Below, piece by piece: positions 25,525 to 33,152 of a stretch of DNA of 43,800 nucleotides; within the stretch, counting starts at the first letter, position 1; each line of letters begins with the position of its first letter. Below the pieces are notes generated by a model. It saw nothing but the letters and a program-made list of their open reading frames with translations, made no database searches and was not told the DNA's origin. Position numbers and translations under genes: made by a program. The stretch covers positions 86,296 to 130,095 of the forward strand of contig NZ_QAIK01000061.1 in the NCBI RefSeq assembly GCF_003061005.1, given 5' to 3'. The stretch comes from Pseudomonas sp. HMWF021. Its GTDB lineage: Bacteria > Pseudomonadota > Gammaproteobacteria > Pseudomonadales > Pseudomonadaceae.

Positions 25525-25970
25525 GCTGCCTGCCCCCTCAAACGCTGGCTGAAATGTTCCAGGGCCAGACGATAGCCATGGCTGCCGAAGCCGCACATCA
25601 CCGCGGTGGCAATGGCCGAGACGAACGAATGATGGCGGAACGGCTCACGCGCATGGACGTTGGACAGATGCACTTCGATCACCGGCAATTCACTGGCGAC
25701 CAGCGCGTCGCGGATCGCCACCGAGGTGTGTGTCCAGGCCGCGGGATTGATCACGATTCCGGCGCAGCGTCCGCGTGCAGCGTGAATCCAGTCGAGCAGC
25801 TCGCCTTCGTGATTGGTCTGGCGAAACTCCACCGCCAGGCCGAACTCTTCGGCGGCGCGCCCGCACAGGGCAGAGATGTCAGCCAGGGTTTCGTGACCGT
25901 AGGTCGCCGGTTCACGGGTGCCGAGCAGGTTCAGGTTCGGGCCGTTGAGCACCAGAACGATAGGGGGCAT
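25521..25970 (-). CDS. aroQ: 3-dehydroquinate dehydratase, type II
   Basis: A 149-residue type II dehydroquinase, which interconverts 3-dehydroquinate and 3-dehydroshikimate. Length is normal. Active-site marks are the [17 protein letters not shown] loop with the catalytic arginine and tyrosine, [17 protein letters not shown], and [17 protein letters not shown] with the essential histidine. ATG 25970 is chosen because GGAG is 10 bases upstream; TTG 25979 would sit almost on it. It leads an operon with the overlapping shikimate dehydrogenase. Its presence beside quiC and a carrier suggests a catabolic copy in addition to a biosynthetic one elsewhere. An A-rich Crc/Hfq-type motif lies just before the ribosome site. 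Confidence 0.93.
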   Translation of the reverse strand: MPPIVLVLNGPNLNLLGTREPATYGHETLADISALCGRAAEEFGLAVEFRQTNHEGELLDWIHAARGRCAGIVINPAAWTHTSVAIRDALVASELPVIEVHLSNVHAREPFRHHSFVSAIATAVMCGFGSHGYRLALEHFSQRLRGQAA

Positions 25971-25986
25971 GGGGGGCAAACTCCAC

Positions 25987-25997
25987 TTATTGTTGTT
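25987..25997 (-). promoter_or_regulatory. Candidate Crc/Hfq (CA) motif upstream of aroQ
   Basis: On the minus strand the leader reads AACAACAATAAGTGGAG. It contains two overlapping matches to AAnAAnAA (AACAACAA and AACAATAA) immediately before the GGAG ribosome site of aroQ. Binding there by Hfq with Crc would block translation when preferred carbon sources are present; this is known for pseudomonad catabolic genes and inferred here. Confidence 0.5.
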
Positions 25998-26028
25998 GGC
26001 TTGGGCCGAGGGTTTCAGCCTGTGGAGG

Positions 26029-26048
26029 TAAAATGTACCAGATGGTTA
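26029..26048 (-). promoter_or_regulatory. Candidate TetR operator, copy 2 (quinate cluster)
   Basis: The minus strand reads TAACCATCTGGTACATTTTA, matching the site at 21714-21733 at 15 of 20 positions. It lies 59 bases before the aroQ start. It partly overlaps the 11-base palindrome ATGGTTACCAT (26042-26052). Common control of both transcription units by one regulator is inferred. Confidence 0.5.
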
Positions 26049-26103
26049 CCATGGTCAATTGAACAGCGTTGCGTCTGGCGCTTAGTGTTCGGTGATCGCA
26101 CAG

Positions 26104-26196
26104 ATCAAAAGATCGTCCGAACGCGGCCCGAACCTGCGGCAGCTCCTACAGGGGAATGTATTTCAGGGTAGGAGCTGCCGCAGGCTGCGATCTTTT
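26104..26196. repeat. Degenerate REP doublet, family A (copy 9)
   Basis: The right arm is a complete GTAGGAGCTGCCGCAGGCTG unit, but the left arm (GATCAAAAGATCG ... CTGCGGCAGCTCCTACAGGG) is interrupted by about 18 unrelated bases (TCCGAACGCGGCCCGAAC). It lies between aroQ and the trmA terminator. Confidence 0.8.
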
Positions 26197-26204
26197 CTGG
26201 CGCC

Positions 26205-26234
26205 CAAAAAAAAGCCGTCAATCACGACGGCTTT
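26205..26234 (-). terminator. Rho-independent terminator of trmA
   Basis: On the minus strand a stem AAAGCCGTC/GACGGCTTT (nine pairs, six-base loop) is followed by a run of eight T residues (complement of 26206-26213). It lies 20 bases past the trmA stop codon. Confidence 0.9.
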
Positions 26235-26254
26235 CTTGCATCTGGCATTGGCAA

Positions 26255-27334
26255 TCAACGGCGGGTCAGCAACACCCCGGACTCCATGTGATGCGTCCAC
26301 GGGAACTGGTCGAACATCGCGCAGCGGGTGATGCGGTGCGTGTCGTGCAACTGGGCGATGTTGGCCGCCAGGGTTTCCGGATTGCAGGAGATGTACAGGA
26401 TGTTGTCGAAACGCCGGGTCAGCTCGCAGGTATCCGGATCCATGCCGGCGCGTGGCGGGTCGACGAACACGCTGCCGAATTCGTAGCTCTTCAGGTCGAT
26501 GCCTTGCAGGCGACGGAACGGACGCACTTCGTTCAGCGCTTCGGTCAGCTCTTCGGCGGACAGACGCACCAGCGTGACGTTATCCACAGCGTTTTCACTG
26601 AGGTTGCTCAGTGCGGCGTTGACCGAGGTCTTGCTGATCTCGGTCGCCAGCACTTTGCGCACGCGGGTGGCGAGCGGCAGGGTGAAGTTGCCGTTGCCGC
26701 AGTACAGCTCCAGCAGATCGTCGCTGCGATCGCCCAGCGCTTCGTATGCCCAGTTGAGCATCTTCTGGTTCACCGTGCCGTTGGGCTGGGTGAACGCGCC
26801 TTCCGGCTGGCGATAGCTGAAGGTGCGACCGCTGACTTCGAGTTTCTCCACCACGTAATCGTGGCCGATCACTTCGCGCTTGCCCTTGGAACGCCCGATA
26901 ACGCTGACGTTGAGATCAGCCGCCAGCTTCGACGCGGCGGCGTGCCAGTGCTCGTCCAGCGGACGGTGATAGCACAGGGTGATCATCGCATCGCCGGCCA
27001 GGGTGGTCAGAAACTCCACCTGAAACAGCTTGTGGCTCAACGCCGAGCTGGCCTGCCACGCTGCCTTGAGCTGCGGCATCAATTGGTTGATACGCAGGCT
27101 GGCAATCGGGAATTCTTCGATCAGGATCGGCGTGCGTTTGTCGTCCTGGGAGAACATCGCGTAGTGCCGCTCGCCGGCCTCGCGCCACAGGCGAAATTCC
27201 GCGCGCAAGCGGAAGTTCTGCAGCGGCGAGTCGAACACCGTCGGCTCTGGCGCATCGAACGGGGCCAGCAGGTCACGCAAGCGCGTGACCTTGTCTTCGA
27301 GCTGAGTGGCGTAGGCCTGGGAATCGAAAGTCAT
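26255..27334 (-). CDS. trmA: tRNA (uracil-5-)-methyltransferase
   Basis: A 359-residue SAM-dependent enzyme that makes 5-methyluridine at tRNA position 54. Length fits TrmA and there is no TRAM domain, which separates it from RlmC/RlmD. Marks are [12 protein letters not shown] at the N-terminus, the [13 protein letters not shown] motif, SAM motif [23 protein letters not shown] and the nucleophile cysteine in [12 protein letters not shown], with a final [10 protein letters not shown]. The start at 27334 (MTFDSQAYA) overlaps the stop of the NCS2 permease gene by four bases (ATGA). A strong terminator follows the gene. Confidence 0.95.
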   Translation of the reverse strand: MTFDSQAYATQLEDKVTRLRDLLAPFDAPEPTVFDSPLQNFRLRAEFRLWREAGERHYAMFSQDDKRTPILIEEFPIASLRINQLMPQLKAAWQASSALSHKLFQVEFLTTLAGDAMITLCYHRPLDEHWHAAASKLAADLNVSVIGRSKGKREVIGHDYVVEKLEVSGRTFSYRQPEGAFTQPNGTVNQKMLNWAYEALGDRSDDLLELYCGNGNFTLPLATRVRKVLATEISKTSVNAALSNLSENAVDNVTLVRLSAEELTEALNEVRPFRRLQGIDLKSYEFGSVFVDPPRAGMDPDTCELTRRFDNILYISCNPETLAANIAQLHDTHRITRCAMFDQFPWTHHMESGVLLTRR

Positions 27335-28626
27335 GCGTTGAACCAACCCAACTTGATCACGAACAGAATCGACAGAATCACCAGCGCCGGGTTCAGCTCA
27401 CGGGCGCGGCCCGACAGCAGCTTGATCACGGTCCAGGAAATGAAGCCGAACGCGATGCCGTTGGCGATCGAGTAAGTGAACGGCATCGCCAGCGCAGTCA
27501 CCACCACCGGTGCGGCGACGGTAATGTCTTCCCAGTCTATTTCCGCCAGGCCCGACGTCATCAGCACGGCGACGAACAGCAGCGCCGGTGCGGTGGCGAA
27601 GGCTGGAACGCTGGCCGCCAGTGGCGAGAAGAACAGCGCCAGCAGGAACAGGATTGCCACGACGATGGCCGTCAGTCCGGTACGGCCGCCAGCACTCACG
27701 CCGGCAGCGGATTCGATGTAGCTGGTGGTGGTCGAAGTGCCCAGCAGCGAGCCGGCCATCGCCGCGGTGCTGTCGGCGATCAGTGCGCGACCCATTTTCG
27801 GCATGTGGCCGTCCTTGCCCATCAGGCCGGCGCGCTTGGCGACGCCGATCAGGGTGCCGGAGTTGTCGAACAGGTCGACGAACAGGAAGGCGAAGATCAC
27901 GCTGACCAGACCGATGTCCAGTGCGCCCTTGATGTCCAGTTGCATGAAGGTCGGGGCCAGCGAAGGTGGCATCGAGGTCACGCCGCCAAACGGGGTGAAG
28001 CCCATGGCGATGGACACGATGGTCACCGCCAGAATGCCGATCAGCACCGCGCCGCGCACTTTCAGCGCTTCGAGGGCAACGATCAGGGCGAAGCCGAGGG
28101 TGGCGAGGATCGGCGCCGGGGCTTTCAGGTCACCGAGGCCGACCATGGTCGCCGGGTTGCTGACCACGATGCCGGCGTTGTGCAGGGCGATCAGCGCCAG
28201 GAACAGGCCGATACCGGCAGCAATTGCCGAGCGCAGTGGCAGCGGGATGCTGTTGATGATCCATTCGCGGATGCGAAAGATCGACAGCAGGAAGAAGCAC
28301 ACCGCCGAGATGAACACCGCGCCCAGCGCCACTTGCCAGGTATGGCCCATGTGCAGGACCACGGTGTAGGTAAAGAAGGCGTTCAGGCCCATGCCCGGTG
28401 CGAGGGCGATCGGGTAGTTGGCGATCAGGCCCATGATGGTCGAGCCGATGGCGGCTGCCAGACAGGTGGCGACGAACACCGCGCCCTTGTCCATGCCGGT
28501 CTCGCCGAGAATGCTCGGGTTGACGAACAGAATGTAGGCCATGGCCAGGAAGGTCGTGACGCCCGCAAGAATCTCGGTACGCACGTTGGTGTTGTGTGCC
28601 TTGAGTTGAAACAGCCTTTCCAGCAT
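27331..28626 (-). CDS. NCS2-family purine permease (AzgA/PbuG type)
   Basis: A 431-residue inner-membrane permease with about 12 to 14 hydrophobic segments. The start [20 protein letters not shown] is the usual N-terminus of the AzgA-like group (hypoxanthine/guanine/adenine importers); [15 protein letters not shown], the GMGLNAFF loop, [21 protein letters not shown] and [15 protein letters not shown] are its hallmark motifs. The longer frame adds about 100 residues with no support. The 3' end overlaps trmA by four bases, so trmA translation is coupled to that of this gene. No purine riboswitch is recognisable in the 224-base upstream gap. Exact base specificity is not decided. Confidence 0.9.
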   Translation of the reverse strand: MLERLFQLKAHNTNVRTEILAGVTTFLAMAYILFVNPSILGETGMDKGAVFVATCLAAAIGSTIMGLIANYPIALAPGMGLNAFFTYTVVLHMGHTWQVALGAVFISAVCFFLLSIFRIREWIINSIPLPLRSAIAAGIGLFLALIALHNAGIVVSNPATMVGLGDLKAPAPILATLGFALIVALEALKVRGAVLIGILAVTIVSIAMGFTPFGGVTSMPPSLAPTFMQLDIKGALDIGLVSVIFAFLFVDLFDNSGTLIGVAKRAGLMGKDGHMPKMGRALIADSTAAMAGSLLGTSTTTSYIESAAGVSAGGRTGLTAIVVAILFLLALFFSPLAASVPAFATAPALLFVAVLMTSGLAEIDWEDITVAAPVVVTALAMPFTYSIANGIAFGFISWTVIKLLSGRARELNPALVILSILFVIKLGWFNA

Positions 28627-28850
28627 GTCTGCTCCCCGTGGCGCGCGTGGCGCCGTGAATGTATCGACCTCAACAGCAAAGCACAGACCGTCGCAAGCGC
28701 CTGGAAAATTGTGGTGGGCCGGAAAAAGCCGCGCATCATACCAGCCGCGTGAGGAATATGGCGGATGTTGGTGCCGAACGTCGTCGAAGTTTTGCCGCAG
28801 GGTTATCTGCGCCATACTGCGCGCTGAATTTTTCGGGGAATTGCGACCAC

Positions 28851-29300
28851 ATGGGCAAGTGCTGGATGAAGGCTTTCGGGGTAGTGGCAGGGCTGATGGC
28901 CGGTTCGACGGCGGCGCTTGCAGCCTCGGCGCCACCGTTGACGCAAGTGAAAGTGATCAAGGTCCAGTCGCCGGCCTGTGGCCTGGAAGACATTGGCGAT
29001 GGCCAGTCGCAGACCCAATGCAATCACGCCGGGCCGGGCATCAAGGTGTATGTGCTGGAAGTCGGTTACGGCCAGAACCAGCCACACGCCACGCTGGACG
29101 GCTTTGAAGTCAACGGCACCCGCGCCCCGGTGTGTGCTTTCGATAACGGTAATCTGACCGAGTGCACGCCCGGCAGCAAAACTGTAGGCTCGCTGTATAC
29201 CTTCGATCTGGCGGGCAAACAGGAAGGCACTTTCACTTTCAGCAACACCTCGATCAACGCACCGCGCAACACACTGTCGACCCAGCTTTACATCAAGTAA
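28851..29300 (+). CDS. Small secreted protein, possibly DUF4879
   Basis: A 149-residue exported protein of unknown function. It starts at 28851 (MGKCWMKAFGVVAGLMAGST) with a signal peptide ending near STAALA|ASAPP; ATG 28866 (MKAF...) is an alternative. The mature part is about 120 residues, predicted mostly beta, with four cysteines (SPACGL, TQCNH, PVCAF, TECTP) that may form two disulfides. The pattern QVKVIKVQSPACG...GIKVYVLEVGYG resembles the DUF4879/YolA-like family as I remember it, but I cannot confirm this. No operon partner is evident; the DJ-1-like gene follows after 67 bases. Confidence 0.72.
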   Translation: MGKCWMKAFGVVAGLMAGSTAALAASAPPLTQVKVIKVQSPACGLEDIGDGQSQTQCNHAGPGIKVYVLEVGYGQNQPHATLDGFEVNGTRAPVCAFDNGNLTECTPGSKTVGSLYTFDLAGKQEGTFTFSNTSINAPRNTLSTQLYIK

Positions 29301-29367
29301 CGGCTGTCACCGAACAGGGCAGGGCAAAGCTGACTACGCTTGGAAGATCACCCAGCGGATGGCGGCC

Positions 29368-29919
29368 ATGACCTTTAGAGCCCTGATTACCCTCGCCGAG
29401 GGCATCGATGATCTGCAAAGCGTGACCCTGATCGACGTGCTGCGCCGCGCCGGCGTCGAAGTCGTGGCGGCCAGCATCGAAGGCCGGCGCATGCTGACCT
29501 GCGCGCGCGGCACACGCCTGACGGCCGATGGCATGCTGGTCGATGTACTGGCGCAGACCTTCGACCTGATCGTCCTGCCCGGCGGCGCCGTCGGCGCCCA
29601 GCATCTGGCGGCGCATCAGCCGCTGCAACAATTGCTCAAGAACCAGGCCAGCGCCGGGCGCCTGTTCGCCGCCATCGCCGAATCCCCGGCCATCGCCCTG
29701 CAAGCTTTTGGCGTCCTGCGTCAACGACGCATGACCTGCCTGCCGAGTGCCAGTCATCAATTGTCGGGCTGTACGTTTGTTGACCAACCGGTGGTGGTCG
29801 ACGGCAACTGCATCACCGCCCAAGGCTCCGGTGGCGCACTGGACTTTGCCCTGATGCTGGTGGAGCAGCTTGGTGGCAAGGCGTTGCGGGCGAAAGTGGC
29901 GGGGGAGGTGTTGGTTTGA
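29368..29919 (+). CDS. DJ-1/PfpI-family protein lacking the catalytic cysteine
   Basis: A 183-residue protein aligned over its whole length with DJ-1/YajL (RALITLAEGIDDLQSVTLIDVLRRAG at the start, LIVLPGGAVGAQHL, and FALMLVEQLGGKALRAKVA at the end). The nucleophile-elbow cysteine of AICAGP is replaced by Ala104 (AIAESP) and the partner glutamate (Glu18 in human DJ-1) by Gln17; the later histidine (THP in DJ-1) is also missing. The fold therefore looks intact but the glyoxalase/deglycase or redox chemistry of the family should be lost. Start 29368 is preferred to 29359 by alignment. It lies between a secreted-protein gene and a convergent MFS gene only six bases away. Confidence 0.88.
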   Translation: MTFRALITLAEGIDDLQSVTLIDVLRRAGVEVVAASIEGRRMLTCARGTRLTADGMLVDVLAQTFDLIVLPGGAVGAQHLAAHQPLQQLLKNQASAGRLFAAIAESPAIALQAFGVLRQRRMTCLPSASHQLSGCTFVDQPVVVDGNCITAQGSGGALDFALMLVEQLGGKALRAKVAGEVLV

Positions 29920-29925
29920 CGAGAG

Positions 29926-31164
29926 TCAGACCTTCACCTCTTCCACCGGCACATGCATCCGGTCGCGGTTGGCCAGGGTCGGGAACAGTTTGATCCACGT
30001 CCCCGTCACCACCAGCGTACCGATGCCACCCATGACCACGGCCGGCACGGTGCCGAACCAGTGTGCGGTGAGGCCGGATTCGAATTCGCCCAACTGGTTG
30101 GAGGCGCCGATGAACAGGCCGTTCACCGCGCTGACCCGACCGCGCATTTCGTCGGGGGTCTCCAGTTGCACGAAGGAGGCGCGGATCACCATGCTGATCA
30201 TGTCCGCCGCGCCGAGCACCACCAGCACTGCCAGCGAGAACCAGAACGAGGTGGACAGGCCGAAGGCGATGGTCGCCACGCCGAACACGCCGACCGCGGT
30301 GAACATCACCCGGCCAACGTTGCGCTCGACGGCGAACCGGGCGAGGAACAGTGACATCCCCAGCGCGCCAACCGCCGGCGCCGAGCGCAGCAGGCCCAGG
30401 CCCCACGGCCCGGTCAGCAGAATGTCCTTGGCGAACACCGGCAGCAGCGCCGTTGCGCCACCGAGCAGCACGGCGAACAGGTCCAGTGAAATCGCCCCGA
30501 GGATGTCCGGGCGGCTGCGAATGAAGCGAATCCCCGCCAGCAACGAATCCAGGGTGGCTTTGCCCTTGTTCAGCGGTGTTTGTCGGGCGGGCAGGTTGAG
30601 CATCAACGTGCAGGCGATGACATAGAGCAGCACCGTCGGGCCGTAGACCCAGACACTGCCGAACGCGTAGAGCAAACCACCCAGCGCCGGGGCGACGATG
30701 GTGGCTGACTGCTGTGCCGATTGCGCGGCAGCCACGGCCCGGGGGAACAGTGCTGTGGGCACGATGCTCGGCAGCAGCGCCTGGGTGGTCGGCAGTTCGA
30801 AGGAGCGTGCGCCGCCGAGCAGAAAGGCGAGGATGAAGATCATTTCCCGGGTGATGTGATCGGTGGCGCTGCCGATGGCCAGCGCCAGCGCGATCAATGC
30901 CTGCAACGATTGGCAGATCGCCGCAACCCGGCGCCGGTCATAGCGATCGGCGACGTGCCCGGTGTGCAGCATGAACAGCACCCGTGGCGCGAACTCGACC
31001 AGCCCGACCAGCCCCAGGTCGAGCACGTTGCCGGTCAACTGGTACAGATTCCAGCCGATCGCCACGGTGAGCATCTGAAAGCCACTGGCGGTAAAGATCC
31101 GGGCGAACCAGAACGCGAGAAACGGACGATGGTGACGTAACAGCAGGGGCTCTTGGCTGGGCAT
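29926..31164 (-). CDS. MFS exporter, EntS-like (MFS_3)
   Basis: A 412-residue 12-segment transporter. The start at 31164 (MPSQEPLLLRHHRPFLAFWF) is chosen because the longer frame runs back through a REP doublet. The first segment FARIFTASGFQMLTVAIGWNLYQLTGNVLDLGLVGL and the motif HVADRYDRRRVAAICQ (loop 2-3) are typical of the EntS/enterobactin-exporter group of MFS_3. Relatives export siderophores or drugs; no siderophore gene is nearby, so the substrate is open. The stop codon is six bases from the convergent DJ-1-like gene. The 542-base upstream gap holds a REP doublet and the cio promoter region. Confidence 0.87.
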   Translation of the reverse strand: MPSQEPLLLRHHRPFLAFWFARIFTASGFQMLTVAIGWNLYQLTGNVLDLGLVGLVEFAPRVLFMLHTGHVADRYDRRRVAAICQSLQALIALALAIGSATDHITREMIFILAFLLGGARSFELPTTQALLPSIVPTALFPRAVAAAQSAQQSATIVAPALGGLLYAFGSVWVYGPTVLLYVIACTLMLNLPARQTPLNKGKATLDSLLAGIRFIRSRPDILGAISLDLFAVLLGGATALLPVFAKDILLTGPWGLGLLRSAPAVGALGMSLFLARFAVERNVGRVMFTAVGVFGVATIAFGLSTSFWFSLAVLVVLGAADMISMVIRASFVQLETPDEMRGRVSAVNGLFIGASNQLGEFESGLTAHWFGTVPAVVMGGIGTLVVTGTWIKLFPTLANRDRMHVPVEEVKV

Positions 31165-31280
31165 CTGAAGGCAGGTCTGGCTCTGGGGGAACCGCGAGGT
31201 TATCACCAGTCTGTAACAGGAAGTTGCTATGACAAAAAATTTAGTTAGCCAGACATCTATCTCGGTTCTGGATGCCGATC

Positions 31281-31414
31281 CCCCTGTGGCGAGGGGATTC
31301 ATCCCCGATCGACTGCGCAGCAGTCGTAAACACTGCCGACACAACCAAAAGGCAGTGTGTATCTGAGGGGGGGCTGCTTCGCTGCCCATCGGGGATGAAT
31401 CCCCTCGCTACAGG
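31281..31414. repeat. REP doublet, family B (copy 2, long loop)
   Basis: The outer stem is CCCCTGTGGCGAGGGGATTC at the left with its inverse ending GAATCCCCTCGCTACAGG at the right. The loop is longer than in copy 1 and contains further inverted parts (GACTGCGCAGCAGTC; ACACTGCC/GGCAGTGT). It differs from copy 1 by GCGAGGGGATTCAT in place of GTGAGGGGATTTAT. Confidence 0.87.
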
Positions 31415-31529
31415 TCGTGCCGCTCTGGGGATGTATTTCAGAGCGTTGCCCGGGCAATGAGGCAACTTGTCACGCGGCAAACGACCACGCGGTTGTTCGT
31501 CGCAAATGGGACTACTCTTTCAACGTTGC

Positions 31530-31543
31530 TTGATCCAGATCAA
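31530..31543 (+). promoter_or_regulatory. ANR/FNR box upstream of cioAB
   Basis: The sequence TTGATCCAGATCAA is a perfect match to the ANR/FNR consensus TTGATnnnnATCAA. It lies 163 bases upstream of the cioA start. ANR is known to repress cio expression at low oxygen in P. aeruginosa; similar control here is inference from the site. Confidence 0.85.
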
Positions 31544-31706
31544 GACCCTCCCAGGCGATGGTCTGGTGGCCCGTCGGCCAGACTCCCTGCGTTGCGATGG
31601 CTGTTAAAAAGAACGAATCAGAATTCGCCGCACTCCATATCCGTGGGGGCAGTAGGCGCAGGGGCCACAAGCCCTGTTGCCGGTATTACCTGACAGAGGA
31701 AGCCAT

Positions 31707-33149
31707 ATGTTCGGTTTAGAGGCACTCGATCTCGCCCGAATTCAGTTCGCGTTCACCATCTCGTTCCACATCCTGTTCCCGGCCATCACCATTGGCCTGG
31801 CGAGTTACCTGGCGGTGCTCGAAGGTCTGTGGCTGAAGACCCACAATGACACCTACCGGGACCTCTACCACTTCTGGTCGAAGATCTTTGCCGTCAACTT
31901 CGGCATGGGCGTGGTGTCCGGACTGGTCATGGCCTATCAGTTCGGCACCAACTGGAGCCGTTTCTCGGACTTCGCCGGTTCCGTCACCGGGCCGTTGCTG
32001 ACCTACGAGGTGCTCACGGCATTCTTCCTCGAAGCCGGTTTCCTCGGCGTGATGCTGTTCGGCTGGAACAAGGTCGGGCGCGGCCTGCACTTCTTCTCCA
32101 CGGTGATGGTGGCCATCGGCACGCTGATCTCGACATTCTGGATTCTCGCCTCCAACAGCTGGATGCAGACCCCGCAAGGCTTTGAGATCGTCAACGGTCA
32201 GGTGATCCCGACCGACTGGCTGGCCATCGTCTTCAACCCATCGTTCCCGTATCGCCTGATGCACATGGCGACCGCTGCGTTCGTGGCCACGGCGTTCTTC
32301 GTCGGCTCGTCGGCGGCCTGGCACTTGTTGCGCGGCAAGGACAACCCGGCGATCCGCACCATGTTGTCGATGGCGATGTGGATGGCGCTGATCGTCGCAC
32401 CGATCCAGGCAGTTATCGGCGACTTCCACGGGCTCAATACCCTCGAGCACCAGCCGGCGAAAATCGCTGCGATCGAAGGCCACTGGGAAAACAAAGGCAA
32501 CGAAGCGACCCCGCTGATCCTGTTCGGCTGGCCGGACATGAAGGAAGAGAAAACCAAGTTCGCCGTGGAAATCCCCTACCTCGGCAGCCTGATCCTGACC
32601 CACTCGCTGGACAAGCAAGTGCCGGCACTCAAGGAGTTCCCGCCTGAAGACCGGCCGAATTCGACCATCGTGTTCTGGTCGTTCCGGGTCATGGTCGGCC
32701 TCGGCTTCCTGATGATCTTCACCGGTCTGTGGAGCCTGTGGCTGCGCAAGCGCGACTCGCTCTACACCTCGCGCCCGTTCCTCTATCTGGCATTGTGGAT
32801 GGGGCCGTCCGGCCTGATCGCGATCCTCGCTGGCTGGTTCACCACTGAAATCGGGCGTCAGCCATGGGTGGTCTACGGGCTGATGCGCACGGCGGATGCG
32901 TCCTCCAACCACAGCTTCATGCAGATGAGCATCACCCTGATCATGTTTGTCGTGGTGTATTTCGCGCTGTTTGGTGCGGGGCTTGGCTACATGATGCGTC
33001 TGGTGCGCAAAGGGCCGAAAACCGACGAAGGCAAGGAAACCAACGACGGTGGTCCGGGCAAGAAACGCACGCCGGCCCGGCCGATGTCCGCAGCCGACGA
33101 CGATGGCGCCGACGCTGACCATCGCCCCAGCCTGACCAAGGAGATTTGA
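31707..33149 (+). CDS. cioA: Cyanide-insensitive ubiquinol oxidase subunit I
   Basis: A 480-residue subunit of a bd-type quinol oxidase that carries the hemes and oxidises ubiquinol while reducing O2. About nine membrane segments are visible. The heme-ligand histidine is in TISFHILFPA (His21); RLMHMATAAF and GDFHGLNTLEHQP follow. The quinol loop is of the short type and the GRQPWVVYGLMRT motif is intact, which together fit CioA rather than E. coli CydA. The C-terminal 45 residues are a charged tail (KRTPARPMSAADDDGADADH). ATG 31707 has AGAGGA upstream. It is the first gene of the cio operon. Confidence 0.94.
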   Translation: MFGLEALDLARIQFAFTISFHILFPAITIGLASYLAVLEGLWLKTHNDTYRDLYHFWSKIFAVNFGMGVVSGLVMAYQFGTNWSRFSDFAGSVTGPLLTYEVLTAFFLEAGFLGVMLFGWNKVGRGLHFFSTVMVAIGTLISTFWILASNSWMQTPQGFEIVNGQVIPTDWLAIVFNPSFPYRLMHMATAAFVATAFFVGSSAAWHLLRGKDNPAIRTMLSMAMWMALIVAPIQAVIGDFHGLNTLEHQPAKIAAIEGHWENKGNEATPLILFGWPDMKEEKTKFAVEIPYLGSLILTHSLDKQVPALKEFPPEDRPNSTIVFWSFRVMVGLGFLMIFTGLWSLWLRKRDSLYTSRPFLYLALWMGPSGLIAILAGWFTTEIGRQPWVVYGLMRTADASSNHSFMQMSITLIMFVVVYFALFGAGLGYMMRLVRKGPKTDEGKETNDGGPGKKRTPARPMSAADDDGADADHRPSLTKEI

Positions 33150-33152
33150 ATC

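Larger units (their letters stand above)
31165..31706. other. Divergent regulatory region, MFS exporter / cioA
   Basis: This 542-base gap contains a family B REP doublet (31281-31414) and a perfect ANR/FNR box (31530-31543). The ORF from 31457 to 31693 is not supported by a ribosome site or composition. AGAGGA at 31695-31700 is the cioA ribosome site. The MFS promoter should lie in the AT-rich 31200-31260 section. Confidence 0.55.

Noticed and set aside
11645..26588. Three TTATCCACA sequences (11645, 12722, 26580) as DnaA boxes of an origin
   Set aside because: They are single copies far apart, two inside genes, with no AT-rich unwinding region or dnaA/dnaN nearby; chance is enough.
28627..28850. 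A purine riboswitch before the NCS2 permease
   Set aside because: No conserved three-way-junction core or loop sequences of purine riboswitches could be found in the leader.
31457..31693. A 78-codon ORF upstream of cioA
   Set aside because: It has no ribosome site, crosses the ANR box and shows no recognisable protein pattern.
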